A DNA stretch of 64,000 nt from JBAZYZ01 sp041659085 (GCA_041659085.1 JBAZYZ010000001.1:1-64000), one strand, 5' to 3'; shown: positions 1 to 8,906, counted from the stretch's first letter. Translations and numbers: made by a program. The notes: generated by a model from the sequence alone, not told the origin.

Positions 1-2
1 AT

Positions 3-2528
3 ACCATCAACTCAACACTTACGATTGGTACGGCCCAGATGGCTATATCATCGTACGACCCGAATGGTAATCAGACTCAGAACATCGGTACGACAAATTA
101 CCGCATGTCTGGTGCTCGCATTACCGCGGGTTCGGCAGAGCAGGTTCGTGTTAGGTCAATCCGCTGGAATCAGACTGGTTCCGCCGGTTCAAGCGACCTA
201 GCGAACGTGATGACCTATGTTGACGGCACAGCTTACCCGACGACAGTTTCGTCGGACGGTAAGTACTACACAGCGGTCTTCGGAGCAGGCATTGTCATTG
301 ACAAGGGCCTTTCCAAGGACTTCTACGTTCAGGCTGACGTTGTCGGCACGAGTGCGGCCGGCAGATATGTGCAGTTTGACATCTACAAGGCAACTGACGT
401 TGCTGTAAGTGGTGAAACTTACGGATACGGCATTACCGCAACGGCAACTTCTGTCACGGGAGCTTCTGGGGATGCAGGGTCTCAGTTCACGACGAGCGGC
501 AGTCCGTTCTTCGATGGTTCTAAGATCACGATTTCCGCAGGTTCGGTAACTTCAATCCAGAAAGCAGTTTCAGTTGCGGCTCAGAACATTGCTGTGAACG
601 TTCCGAATCAGGTTTTGGGTGGATTTGACATGGACATCAAGGGTGAACCGATTTCGGTTCAGACCACGAAGTTCACTATCGCCACCACTTCCTGGGGTAC
701 GGGAACACAGATAACGAACATTGCGCTCTATGGTCCGAATGGCAACATTGTTGCCGGTCCGGTTGACGAATCGGCTTCTGGCACAACTGGCCAGACAATC
801 ACCTTCACAGATACTGTCACCTTCCCGATTGGAAAGGGCACATATACTTTGAAGGGTAAGATCCCGTCAGGTGTTTCAAACGGCGCTACTGTCGTTGTTT
901 CCGCTGACGCATCTACTTGGTCAAACATAACCGGTCAGACAACCGGCAACACGATTTCCTTTACTGGCAGCTTCGCTATGAACACGATGACGGTAAAATC
1001 AGCGACGATGAATATTACATTGTCAGCTACACCGGCAGCTGGAACCATAGTGGCAGGCAGTCAGAACAGGACACTTGCCAATTATGTGTTTGACGCTTCG
1101 CAGTCCGGAGAGGATGTTCGATTCTCTTCGGTTTCGCTCAAGCCGACACAGACAGGAAATGCAATTACAAACTTGACGACATGTCAGCTTTGGGACGGTT
1201 CAACCGCTTTGAACACTGGTTCAAACGTGGTTACGACTGCCGACCCGATGACGGTAAACTTTGACTCATCGCTTACGGTAGCGAAAGGTACGGTGAAGAC
1301 ATTGGCTCTCAAGTGTAACGTTTCCTCGAACGCAACCGGTACATACCAGTGGGGCATCATTACAGGTGCTTCTGGTACGAACCCTTCAGTAACTGGCGTT
1401 ACTTCAGCCGCATCGGTTGCGGTAACACCGGCTAGTGGCTCAGCGGCTAATGCCGCGGCTCAGCTGATCAGCTCAACTGGTGCAACGCTTGCTGTTTCTC
1501 AGCATCCGTCCAGCCCGACTTACGCTGTAGTCGCTTCTGGTTCAACCGGCAACGTTGTCGGCATAATGAACCTCCGCGCTACAAACGAAGCCGTCAATCT
1601 TAATAAGATTGGCCTTACCCTTACGGGTAACTTGGGCGACATAGGCACGGTTTCGGTTTGGGATGGTGGAACACAGATTGGTACGGCAACCTTTACGGCA
1701 GACAGCGGTACTGCGACGACAACGTTCGCAACACCGCTTGCTCTTGCCAAGGACACCGACAAGCAGTTGACCATCAAGGCGGATTTTGGAGCAATCGGAA
1801 CGAACCTCTCGGGAACACCGGGACGTCTCGTGAAGGTTGACTACAACTCTGCTCAGGGTACGGGTGTTGACTCAGGACTTACTGTTGAAGGAAGCGGTTC
1901 AACCGGTTTTGCCGGTGCCCGTCTCCAGAAGACATTCCCGGTCATCACTTACTCAACGACTGGCGGAACAGCGCAGAATGGTACTAATGACCTTCTCGTG
2001 CTTAACGTCCAGGCCAACAGTTCCGGTGATGTGATGTTGAACAAGCTGAGCTTCTCAATCGCGACCACAACGGTTACGAATCTTGCTTCAGCCAACTTCA
2101 CCCTTACCGGTCCTAACGGCAACGTTGGAAGCTCTACGCCAATCTTGGCGGGCATCGGTACGTCCCTTGTCGCCTACTTTGACTCCAACACCAACACCAA
2201 TGATCGCACGATCGGCGCTGGTACTACGAAGTCATACACGTTGCGTTACACCAACTTGGCTTTGACGGGAACGAACTCAACCGGTGCGGTCAGCACAGGT
2301 CTGTTGGCCGACACAGCTTACCCGACACTTGCTGGTTCATACCTAATGGCATCAACCACAGTGTCAGGTTTGTCAGCACAGAATATCCTTTGGTCTCCGA
2401 TCTCAACGACGTCTATTGCTAACGCATCTACGACGTATAACGACTGGACCAACGGTTATGGTCTTGGCGGTTGTTTCGCATCAAGCGGACTCGGCCAGAA
2501 TTGTACAGCTCGTACAATTGCTAAGTAA
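3..2528 (+). CDS. Large secreted/surface repeat protein, 5' end outside window
   Basis: The frame is open from base 3, so the gene begins upstream of the window; 841 codons are visible. The protein is very rich in Thr, Ser, Gly, Ala and Val, almost free of Cys, and built of beta-sandwich-like units: a disordered linker, then segments such as VWDGGTQIGTATFTADSG followed by 'LALAKDTDKQLTIKADF', which recur with variations (compare LYGPNGNIVAGPVD and LWDGSTALNTGSN). The only Cys pair near the end lies in GGCFASSGLGQNCTARTI. This architecture is typical of the giant surface or S-layer-like proteins of Patescibacteria (family knowledge); the exact role is unknown. It is followed by a strong terminator at 2584-2613. 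Confidence 0.75.
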   Translation, partial: TINSTLTIGTAQMAISSYDPNGNQTQNIGTTNYRMSGARITAGSAEQVRVRSIRWNQTGSAGSSDLANVMTYVDGTAYPTTVSSDGKYYTAVFGAGIVIDKGLSKDFYVQADVVGTSAAGRYVQFDIYKATDVAVSGETYGYGITATATSVTGASGDAGSQFTTSGSPFFDGSKITISAGSVTSIQKAVSVAAQNIAVNVPNQVLGGFDMDIKGEPISVQTTKFTIATTSWGTGTQITNIALYGPNGNIVAGPVDESASGTTGQTITFTDTVTFPIGKGTYTLKGKIPSGVSNGATVVVSADASTWSNITGQTTGNTISFTGSFAMNTMTVKSATMNITLSATPAAGTIVAGSQNRTLANYVFDASQSGEDVRFSSVSLKPTQTGNAITNLTTCQLWDGSTALNTGSNVVTTADPMTVNFDSSLTVAKGTVKTLALKCNVSSNATGTYQWGIITGASGTNPSVTGVTSAASVAVTPASGSAANAAAQLISSTGATLAVSQHPSSPTYAVVASGSTGNVVGIMNLRATNEAVNLNKIGLTLTGNLGDIGTVSVWDGGTQIGTATFTADSGTATTTFATPLALAKDTDKQLTIKADFGAIGTNLSGTPGRLVKVDYNSAQGTGVDSGLTVEGSGSTGFAGARLQKTFPVITYSTTGGTAQNGTNDLLVLNVQANSSGDVMLNKLSFSIATTTVTNLASANFTLTGPNGNVGSSTPILAGIGTSLVAYFDSNTNTNDRTIGAGTTKSYTLRYTNLALTGTNSTGAVSTGLLADTAYPTLAGSYLMASTTVSGLSAQNILWSPISTTSIANASTTYNDWTNGYGLGGCFASSGLGQNCTARTIAK

Positions 2529-2583
2529 TCTAGTTTAGCTACTTGTGATTCGGATTTGATTAAATTCAGATTTGAATAGCTAC

Positions 2584-2613
2584 AAAAAGCCCCCGATTTA
2601 TCGGGGGCTTTTT
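2584..2613 (+). terminator. Rho-independent terminator
   Basis: A 13-bp perfect stem (AAAAAGCCCCCGA / TCGGGGGCTTTTT) with a 4-nt loop ends in a T run. It closes the large surface-protein gene, whose stop lies 56 nt upstream. Confidence 0.9.
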
Positions 2614-2635
2614 GCTTCCCCCGAATTCCAAAGAC

Positions 2636-2660
2636 AATTCCAAAGTGAGACTTTGGAATT
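2636..2660. repeat. REP-like palindrome upstream of RAYT gene
   Basis: AATTCCAAAGT / ACTTTGGAATT, an 11-bp perfect inverted repeat around a GAG loop. A partial direct copy (AATTCCAAAG) sits at 2624-2633. The same core recurs inside the transposase gene (2843-2863) and just after it (3357-3377). The right arm also supplies the likely -35 (TTGGAA, 2653-2658) of the transposase promoter. Confidence 0.85.
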
Positions 2661-2680
2661 TTAAACCCTTATATTATAAT
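2653..2680 (+). promoter_or_regulatory. Promoter of RAYT gene, leaderless
   Basis: TTGGAA (2653-2658), 16-bp spacer, TATAAT (2675-2680); the -10 box ends 6 nt before the ATG at 2687, so the transcript is predicted to start at or next to the start codon. Confidence 0.65.
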
Positions 2681-2686
2681 GGTTTT

Positions 2687-3346
2687 ATGGAAAGAAAATT
2701 TAACTTTTCTGTCGATGAGTTTTACCATATATATAATCGTGGGAACAATAAATCAACGATATTTTTAAATGATTCTGATCGTAAGCGTTTCCAAAAACTT
2801 TTGTTTGTTTGCAATAGCACAGAGCCGGTTGTTTTCAAGACAATCCAAAGTCTCACTTTGGATAAGATAAAGAGGGGTGGAACACTTGTGGATATTGGGG
2901 CATATTGTCTTATGCCTAATCATTTCCATCTGCTTTTACGTGAAAAAGATGAGAATGGCATTAGTCTTTTTCTACAGAAGTTGTTGACCTCTTATTCAAA
3001 ATATTTTAATAAAAAGAACGAAAGGACAGGAAAGTTGTTTGAAGGGGCCTTCATGGCAACCCATGTGGATGACGACGAGTATCTTAAATATCTTTTCTCG
3101 TACATTCATCTTAATCCGGTAAAAATAATTGACTCTAATTGGAAAGAAACCGGTATTTCTGACCGAGCGAGAGCTAAAAAATATCTTGAGAATTATTCTT
3201 ACTCAAGCCACCTTGATTATCTGGGGCGTGAGAGAGGAGAGAATTTAATCTTAAACAGAGAGGCTTTTCCTGAGTATTTTGAGGGTTCTAAGGAGTTTGA
3301 GGATTTTATTGACGATTGGATGCTGCTTAAAAGCATTGAGGAATAA
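2687..3346 (+). CDS. RAYT / IS200-like Y1 transposase (REP-associated)
   Basis: The 219-residue protein matches the Y1 transposase family (Pfam PF01797 type). It begins FSVDEFYHIYNRGNNKSTIF, has the metal-binding HUH signature in YCLMPNHFHLLL (about residues 88-99), and the catalytic-Tyr region around LTSYSKYFNKKNERTGKLFE followed by YLKYLFSYIHLNPVKI, all characteristic of the family. Such enzymes nick single-stranded DNA at palindromic REP elements. ATG 2687 is chosen because homology starts there and a -10 box ends 6 nt upstream; an in-frame ATG at 2612 lies in the preceding terminator. Matching palindromes lie before, within and after the gene. There are no flanking terminal repeats of a complete IS, as expected of a domesticated RAYT. 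Confidence 0.92.
   Translation: MERKFNFSVDEFYHIYNRGNNKSTIFLNDSDRKRFQKLLFVCNSTEPVVFKTIQSLTLDKIKRGGTLVDIGAYCLMPNHFHLLLREKDENGISLFLQKLLTSYSKYFNKKNERTGKLFEGAFMATHVDDDEYLKYLFSYIHLNPVKIIDSNWKETGISDRARAKKYLENYSYSSHLDYLGRERGENLILNREAFPEYFEGSKEFEDFIDDWMLLKSIEE
2843..2863. repeat. REP-like palindrome inside RAYT coding sequence
   Basis: ATCCAAAGT-CTC-ACTTTGGAT, a 9-bp stem with 3-nt loop, in frame within the transposase (encodes IQSLTLDK). The loop is the complement of the GAG loop of the upstream copy, so the two are in opposite orientation. Confidence 0.85.
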
Positions 3347-3356
3347 TGACAGAATT

Positions 3357-3377
3357 TTCCAAAGTCTCACTTTGGAA
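3357..3377. repeat. REP-like palindrome downstream of RAYT gene
   Basis: TTCCAAAGT-CTC-ACTTTGGAA, 9-bp stem, same orientation as the copy within the transposase. It lies 10 nt after the transposase stop and explains why the following reading frame appears to be open upstream of its true start. Confidence 0.85.
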
Positions 3378-3411
3378 GTTAGTTTTTGCTAAAAACGGTA
3401 AATTTGTTACT

Positions 3412-4221
3412 ATGGACGGTATGCAAAAACAAAGAAATCTTATACTTATCCTGATTATTATTGTTTTGGGAGCCGGCTTTTTCATATACCGCGATTTAAG
3501 GGGCGGCAAAGAAACTACTCCTGAGGCGGGGCCGTCCGCGGGCAACATTGAAGTGACATTGCCTGACGCGGAAAAGGTCCAAAATGGGGCCTTGCAGGGG
3601 TCGGACGAAATTACTCCGGTAAATATAGCCGTTCCTGATTTAAATCGCGCAATTACATTTACCATTACGCTCTCTGATTCCGAGAAGGAAAAGATAATTG
3701 CCCGGGCATCCGAACTCACGGGTCTTTTGAAGAAGGATGCCAATTCTCTTGATAATTGGCTTGCGCTCGGACTTCTCAGGAAAACGATAGGGGATTATGA
3801 AGGCGCCAGACAGGCTTGGGAATACGCAAGCGCTATTCGTCCGAAAAATTCCGTTTCTTTCAGAAATTTGGGCGACCTTTACCACTATTATTTGAAAGAT
3901 TATCCAAAGGCGGAGTTTAATCTGAAGCAGTCCGTAAAAAACGATCCGCTATACATAGGCACCTATCGCGCGCTTGTTGACCTCTACATTCAGTCATATA
4001 CGAACAAGTTAAGTGAAGTGCCGAATGTTCTCGCGGACGGTCTCAAGTCCAATCCTAATCAGTACGACTTGCTCATAATGATGGCGACGTATTATAAGAA
4101 CGCGGGGGACAAGACAAACGCCAAAATATATTATGAACGCGCTCTCTCTGTGGCGGACAAGTCCGGCATGACAAGCATGAAGCAAATTATTACTGACGAG
4201 ATTCAAAAATTAAGCCAATAA
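3412..4221 (+). CDS. Membrane-anchored TPR-repeat protein
   Basis: The 269-residue protein has a short charged N-terminus and one transmembrane helix (about residues 8-24, LILILIIIVLGAGFFIYR), then an extracellular linker and TPR-like helical repeats, e.g. DNWLALGLLRKTIGDYEGAR and 'LGDLYHYYLKDYPKAEFNL', ending with 'YYKNAGDKTNAKIYYERAL'. TPRs mediate protein-protein contacts; the partner is unknown. The frame is open further upstream, but that part is encoded by the REP palindrome, so ATG 3412 (or ATG 3421, MQKQRN) is preferred. No Shine-Dalgarno motif is visible. Two bases separate it from the following 46-residue membrane protein, so the two are probably co-transcribed. Confidence 0.8.
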   Translation: MDGMQKQRNLILILIIIVLGAGFFIYRDLRGGKETTPEAGPSAGNIEVTLPDAEKVQNGALQGSDEITPVNIAVPDLNRAITFTITLSDSEKEKIIARASELTGLLKKDANSLDNWLALGLLRKTIGDYEGARQAWEYASAIRPKNSVSFRNLGDLYHYYLKDYPKAEFNLKQSVKNDPLYIGTYRALVDLYIQSYTNKLSEVPNVLADGLKSNPNQYDLLIMMATYYKNAGDKTNAKIYYERALSVADKSGMTSMKQIITDEIQKLSQ

Positions 4222-4223
4222 TC

Positions 4224-4364
4224 ATGTTTGACCGCAATTTCTTCAAATTCTTTTTGGGTTTCCTGGCCGTCATAGCCCTTAGCCTTGTGCTTGCTGTCGT
4301 TTCCACCGCTTATACCGATAGCGGTGTGAGCATCGGCGACCTCATAGCTAATTTCTTCCGCTAA
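4224..4364 (+). CDS. 46-residue single-span membrane protein
   Basis: A short frame starts 2 nt after the TPR gene's stop. It encodes MFDRNFFKFFLGFLAVIALS and then a continuous hydrophobic helix (LVLAVVSTA) ending in DLIANFFR. The regular pattern of an aromatic/basic N-terminus, one transmembrane segment and a short polar tail, plus the tight spacing, argues that it is real and co-expressed with the TPR protein. Function unknown. Confidence 0.6.
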   Translation: MFDRNFFKFFLGFLAVIALSLVLAVVSTAYTDSGVSIGDLIANFFR

Positions 4365-4386
4365 TTCGCTAACGCCAAGCCCGCGG

Positions 4387-4427
4387 ACATAGCCTGCAGA
4401 CACTCGGTGCCTACGGGCTATGTTTTT
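4387..4427 (+). terminator. Probable terminator
   Basis: ACATAGCC / GGCTATGT stem with a long 21-nt loop, then TTTTT. It falls between the TPR/microprotein pair and the next gene. The remaining bases to 4561 show no further gene. Confidence 0.5.
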
Positions 4428-4561
4428 AAGTTATCCACAGATTTGGGGCTGGGTACATGGCGGGTAATTTTGGGATTGATAGAATTTAGGTAATGTCGTT
4501 TGGACCTGGACCGAAAAGTTCCGGGTTTTGTTGTTGGTTAGCTAATAATTAAATAATAAAT

Positions 4562-5170
4562 ATGAACTGGATGAACTGGAAAAAGATTTTATTGTGGACA
4601 GTGGGAGGCATTGTGATTATATATGTGGCTTTGGTTATTGCGCGTGTTCCTAATTCCTTAGACAAGATAAGGACAGCCGAGCAAGTAGCAAAAATTCATG
4701 CTACGAAACTTACACTTGACGACGTGCTTGGTAAGAACTTGCCTCCAGACCCGGGCGCGGAGGCCGGTAAGACTATTGCGGGAATTGATGCCAATAAAAA
4801 CGGAATTCGCGACGATGTGGAGCTGGCGATTTTCAAAGAGTATCCTAATTCTGCTAAAACGAGGGCGGTTTTGTTGCAATACGCATTGGCCCTGCAGATG
4901 GAAGCAATTCAGCCAATTGTGAATAAGGATACGGTGACGGAGGTGATTAGAGAAGAAAGTAGGGCGTTTGTTTGTATTGGAGATATTGTTTCTAGGGAAG
5001 ATTTAAAAAAGTTTGATGAACAGACTGATTTACTTACTAAGTTCGTTAAGGAAAGACAATTAAATACGCAAGAAAGAAAAGAATTTAGGACAGCTTTTTA
5101 TGAAAAAGTTGGAAGCTACGCCTCGTTGGAGAGGTTATGCGATCTTGATTATTCAACGTTACCTAACTAG
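4562..5170 (+). CDS. Hypothetical membrane-anchored protein with EF-hand-like loop
   Basis: 202 residues: an N-terminal transmembrane helix (about residues 8-27, ILLWTVGGIVIIYVALVIA), then a soluble domain with the acidic loop DANKNGIRDDVE (about residues 78-89), which resembles the calcium-binding loops of EF-hand or thrombospondin type 3 repeats. The rest is helical and charged, with two Cys (CIGD and LCDLD) that could form a disulfide outside the cell. It lies 6 nt upstream of the large secreted lipase-like gene, so an operon and a shared envelope role are likely. Family not recognised. Confidence 0.7.
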   Translation: MNWMNWKKILLWTVGGIVIIYVALVIARVPNSLDKIRTAEQVAKIHATKLTLDDVLGKNLPPDPGAEAGKTIAGIDANKNGIRDDVELAIFKEYPNSAKTRAVLLQYALALQMEAIQPIVNKDTVTEVIREESRAFVCIGDIVSREDLKKFDEQTDLLTKFVKERQLNTQERKEFRTAFYEKVGSYASLERLCDLDYSTLPN

Positions 5171-5176
5171 AAAATT

Positions 5177-8100
5177 ATGAATTTGTTTTCAACAAGAAAT
5201 AAAGTATTCTTGTTCGTAGCAATAACAGCATTGTCTCCATTTTTTGTTTTTGCTCAATCCCAAAATCCTATTTGTTCACGCACAGGATATACGATTGAGG
5301 CACTCAATGGAGTATTCACCAATAGGGAAGGGGCAGTTGAAAACAGTAGTGCTTTACAACGTAAGTTACCGCCCACATACCACAACGAGCCTTTAACAGT
5401 TGACTATATTCTTAACCCCTCCCACCTAGGCGGCTTGGGGGACATTGCTAAGGCTGTGGAGCAAAAAGTTTTTGATTATGAAACGGTAGAGGACTATGAC
5501 CTTACGAACATGCTCATTGACGCGAGTCAAAAAGTAAAAACTCAAAAACTCCTGCTAATTGGCCATTCCCAGGGTAATTTTTATGCCAACTCCATCTATG
5601 ATAAGTTGGCCGGGAAACAAGGAGGGGTTCCCAAAGAATCAATCCGTGTTTATTCCGTAGCCACGCCATCAGCGCGTGTGGCCGGGGAAGGCAAATGGCT
5701 CACTTCCGATACAGACAAGATTATTTCCGGTCTCGTGGCTCGTGTTCTGGGGAGAGACATTAAAAAACCTAATATTCACATTGACCTTGGTCCTAATGGC
5801 GTAGGTCACAGTTTTTCCGAGGTGTATTTAAAGTACCAGCCCGGACGAATTATTTCCGACATTGAAGCTTCACTCCAGCAACTTAAGGAAAATGATGTTC
5901 AGAATGAAATCAGTCCGTGCTTTACTCCGCCAGATGTTACTTCCGCCTATAAAGTACAGGGAGCGTTGCTTACGGTCACGGACTTTGCATCCGATAGAAT
6001 CGCGTATGGAGTAACGTCCACCGCAAAAGTTGTTCGCGATACCGGCTTGGCGTTAGGCGGCATTGTGAATCAGACCGCATCAGCTGTACTGTCCATAACC
6101 ACCGGTCGAAGCGAGAATTCCACGGACAATAACCAAAAACAAGTTGCTGCGGCGGCTGTTACTCAAAACAAAAATAACGACACCACCGCTCCGTCCGGCG
6201 AAGACACGGCAATAGTTGATTCCGCTCTAATTTCTCCACCCGCTAACTTGGAAGCCGAACTCCCAAGTAGAGCAGGGTCGCCCAACTTGGAGGCTCAGCC
6301 TCCAAGCGTCGCGCAAACTAACAATCCTCCAACCCCGCAAATTAATTTCAGCATGTCGCCCGGGTTTGGGGGTGGTGGAGGGGGCACGCCTGCGATAGTG
6401 AATGATGTCCGGCAACAAATGGATAGTGGTGATACAGATGAGGCCACTACTGCAGCTTCCACAACTTGCGATGATTTATTGGCAACTAATTTCGGCGGTT
6501 CTTTACCATGCTTGTACCCGCCAGAAGCTCCGCTTAAACCCACAATAATTTCCCCCACAGATTTTTCCGCGCCGTTTGCCACGACTACGCTCACGTTTGT
6601 CGGCACATCTTCGCCAGGTTTTATTATTTCAAACACTCTAACCAGCGCCACTACGACCGCAGATGGCGCAGGCGGTTGGACTCTAGTTTTTAGTAATCTT
6701 TCCGAAGGCGACATGAATATAAATTTTATCGCCACCGATTTATCCGGCGCGACTTCTACCCCAAGTCAAATTTCTTTTAATATAGTTTTGCCGCGCCCCA
6801 ATCCTCCTTTAATTTCTTCACCCACATTCCCGCTTCAGATTATGAACTCCCAATCAATTACTTTCATGGGCTCTACCACCCCCGGCTTTTCCGTATCTAA
6901 CAATTACACAGACGCTACCACTACCGCCGATTCTTCCGGTTCTTGGTCTTTTTCTTTTATTAATCTTTCTGAAGGCACAACTACAATAAGTTTTTACGCA
7001 ACAGACATGACCACAAACGTGTGGCCAGCCGGACTCCAATCGGAGGCAAGAACAGTTTCGTTTAATGTTTTTAACTATTCACCCCAAGCGAGCGGTCCAT
7101 CAGTCGGTGAGTGCGCGTATTCCCTGACACCCTACCCTGACTGCTATCTTCCTGCCGGACAGGCCACTCTTTCGTGGGCAGTAAATTCCCCAAATTATAG
7201 ATATTTTGAAATCATGCGGGGCACTTTTAGCTTTACCACGGGGCGGACAGCCTATTCTCTTTTTGCCACGACTACCGCGACTTCAACGGTAATACAAACA
7301 ACAGAGACGGATTCCTCGTATGTTTTTCAGGTACGTAGTGTTGATATTTTCGGGACGATTCAAGACGCGAATAGTCAGGTTACTTTTTATATGGCCCATT
7401 CCCCGCCAGTTTCCATAACTGAAGTCGCCTGGGCTGGTACAGCCGCCTCACCGGGAGACCGGTGGATTGAATTGAAAAACAATTTTGACTTTGGCATTGA
7501 CCTTTCTCTTTTCCGGCTTACTTCCGACTCAGGCTTAAACAGAGTTCTTTCTGGAATCATACCCGGACTCGGCTACGCAATCATTGATTTGAGCCAGGAT
7601 GGGCGCGCCTTAACGGGCGTTTCTACCGCTTCAACTTCCGTACCGTATTTTCTCTCTGCAAGCGGCGATGTCCTCTACTTGATATACGACGGGGGAGTTT
7701 CCACTACAACTATTGATCAAACACCACCGGTCGCAGGTTGTGGCGGCTGGTGCGGCGGTTCCACTTCCAACTACATGACCATGGAAAGACGGCAGGTGGA
7801 AACCGCCGGCTCAGATAAAAATAATTGGCTGTCAAACAACGCCACTACTGTAAATGGTGGAGATAGAAACGGTGCCGCCATAAACGGCACGCCTGGCACG
7901 CAAAATAGCGTGTCAATGGGAGGAGTCGGTTTCTATTGCTCACCCTACAGGACGAGTTTTGTGGAAGGAGGAATTTATTTGCCAAACGTGTCCTCGTCTG
8001 GTTATGCGGACTGCTTCTTTTTGTCTCCGGGTTTGTCCGGTCTTCGGGTCGGAGGTCTCTATAAGGGAGTATTGGGGAACTCAACATACCTTGATGGGTG

Positions 8101-8320
8101 GTATAACAATGGTGATCAAAATGCATCCCGCCATCAAAGTTTAAATATTGGCCAGCCTAATTTAGGCGACAATTATTTCTCTGTCGTCAGAGAGCTCCAT
8201 AATCCTTCTATCAGCGCCGAGGAAAGAGCGTCCTTTGATGATTTCTTTACCGGGTCAAACGGTGTTGTTTCTCCGCCGTACTCAAATTACGAAATCATAA
8301 ATTGGAAGTACGGGTTGTAG
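5177..8320 (+). CDS. Secreted lipase-like / Ig-repeat / lamin-tail surface protein
   Basis: 1047 residues with a signal peptide (residues 1-27, ending FVFAQS). Residues 35-225 look like an alpha/beta-hydrolase: the nucleophile elbow GHSQGN is at 129-134 after the strand KLLLI, and a candidate catalytic His lies in GVGHSFSEVYL. A low-complexity linker rich in Pro, Asn and Gly follows, then two related Ig-like repeats (FVGTSSPGFIISNTLTSATT and FMGSTTPGFSVSNNYTDATT), another beta domain, and a lamin-tail (LTD) domain (ITEVAWAGT...RWIELKN). LTD domains occur in secreted bacterial proteins of the cell surface. Substrate unknown; phospholipid or triglyceride hydrolysis is only an inference. A palindrome at 6286-6306 encodes part of the linker. 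Confidence 0.78.
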   Translation: MNLFSTRNKVFLFVAITALSPFFVFAQSQNPICSRTGYTIEALNGVFTNREGAVENSSALQRKLPPTYHNEPLTVDYILNPSHLGGLGDIAKAVEQKVFDYETVEDYDLTNMLIDASQKVKTQKLLLIGHSQGNFYANSIYDKLAGKQGGVPKESIRVYSVATPSARVAGEGKWLTSDTDKIISGLVARVLGRDIKKPNIHIDLGPNGVGHSFSEVYLKYQPGRIISDIEASLQQLKENDVQNEISPCFTPPDVTSAYKVQGALLTVTDFASDRIAYGVTSTAKVVRDTGLALGGIVNQTASAVLSITTGRSENSTDNNQKQVAAAAVTQNKNNDTTAPSGEDTAIVDSALISPPANLEAELPSRAGSPNLEAQPPSVAQTNNPPTPQINFSMSPGFGGGGGGTPAIVNDVRQQMDSGDTDEATTAASTTCDDLLATNFGGSLPCLYPPEAPLKPTIISPTDFSAPFATTTLTFVGTSSPGFIISNTLTSATTTADGAGGWTLVFSNLSEGDMNINFIATDLSGATSTPSQISFNIVLPRPNPPLISSPTFPLQIMNSQSITFMGSTTPGFSVSNNYTDATTTADSSGSWSFSFINLSEGTTTISFYATDMTTNVWPAGLQSEARTVSFNVFNYSPQASGPSVGECAYSLTPYPDCYLPAGQATLSWAVNSPNYRYFEIMRGTFSFTTGRTAYSLFATTTATSTVIQTTETDSSYVFQVRSVDIFGTIQDANSQVTFYMAHSPPVSITEVAWAGTAASPGDRWIELKNNFDFGIDLSLFRLTSDSGLNRVLSGIIPGLGYAIIDLSQDGRALTGVSTASTSVPYFLSASGDVLYLIYDGGVSTTTIDQTPPVAGCGGWCGGSTSNYMTMERRQVETAGSDKNNWLSNNATTVNGGDRNGAAINGTPGTQNSVSMGGVGFYCSPYRTSFVEGGIYLPNVSSSGYADCFFLSPGLSGLRVGGLYKGVLGNSTYLDGWYNNGDQNASRHQSLNIGQPNLGDNYFSVVRELHNPSISAEERASFDDFFTGSNGVVSPPYSNYEIINWKYGL
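6286..6306. repeat. Intragenic palindrome (REP-like)
   Basis: CTTGGAGGC-TCA-GCCTCCAAG, a 9-bp perfect stem with a 3-nt loop inside the linker of the lipase-like gene. A degenerate related sequence (ACTTGG...CCAAGT) lies at 6246-6268, and both encode a near-repeat of PNLEA-x-x-PS. Comparable palindromes lie in murD and rsmI. Confidence 0.7.
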
Positions 8321-8328
8321 CGGCAGGC

Positions 8329-8356
8329 TTCACTTTTCCCGGCATGGGAGTAGAAT
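8329..8356 (+). promoter_or_regulatory. Promoter of the 8399 gene
   Basis: TTCACT (8329-8334), 16-bp spacer, TAGAAT (8351-8356). It predicts a leader of about 36 nt that carries a Shine-Dalgarno motif. Confidence 0.55.
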
Positions 8357-8398
8357 AAAAACAGAGTTTGCCGCGTAACTTTAACAGGGGGATAAGAG

Positions 8399-8890
8399 AT
8401 GAGTTTTCCCAGGGATGGCAAGAAAGAACCGCTCCTTTTGCGGAATTACCACTGTCCGCCGGTTTTTTGCGGCAGCGATTTCAGACCGCTTGCTTACAGC
8501 TCAATATGGTTCTTTAACCCGAGTGAGGTGAGGGATTGCATACGCAGGAATCCCCTCTGGCGCGATTTTTGCCTGGAGTCCAAGCCAAACTATTTCAATG
8601 TCCTCGTCACGATGCTTACCATCGTGTCTGCCATGGTTGACACGAGAAATCAAAGAAAGAAGAAGTGGGCGGGGCAGGGGGTTTGCTTCCTGGCGAGAGA
8701 ATTTGCTCTTAAGCCGAATGAAGGCGGCCAGTTCATTTTGTTGCGGAACTTCCTAACAGGAGAGCGTTCCGGTGAAATAATTCCTTCTGTTATTCCGCTT
8801 ATTCTGCCGCAGGCGATTCTCGCTGAGACGAAGGATGACGGGAGCAAGGTTGTCCTCGAATCCATCAACCCAAAGATAACCGGTAGATAA
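8399..8890 (+). CDS. Hypothetical protein, monocistronic
   Basis: 163 residues with no recognised domain. A CPP/C pair near the N-terminus (YHCPPVFCGSDF), a WFFNPSEVRDCIRRNPLW segment and the hydrophobic stretch SVIPLILPQAILAET are the main landmarks. The start is set by AGGGGGA at 8386-8392, 6 nt before the ATG, an unusually clear Shine-Dalgarno for this window. It has its own promoter (8329-8356) and terminator (8907-8936), so it is a stand-alone unit. It belongs to a set of small orphan genes with this layout; whether any are recent acquisitions cannot be told from here. Confidence 0.65.
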   Translation: MSFPRDGKKEPLLLRNYHCPPVFCGSDFRPLAYSSIWFFNPSEVRDCIRRNPLWRDFCLESKPNYFNVLVTMLTIVSAMVDTRNQRKKKWAGQGVCFLAREFALKPNEGGQFILLRNFLTGERSGEIIPSVIPLILPQAILAETKDDGSKVVLESINPKITGR

Positions 8891-8906
8891 CTTGTTCCGG
8901 ATAATC

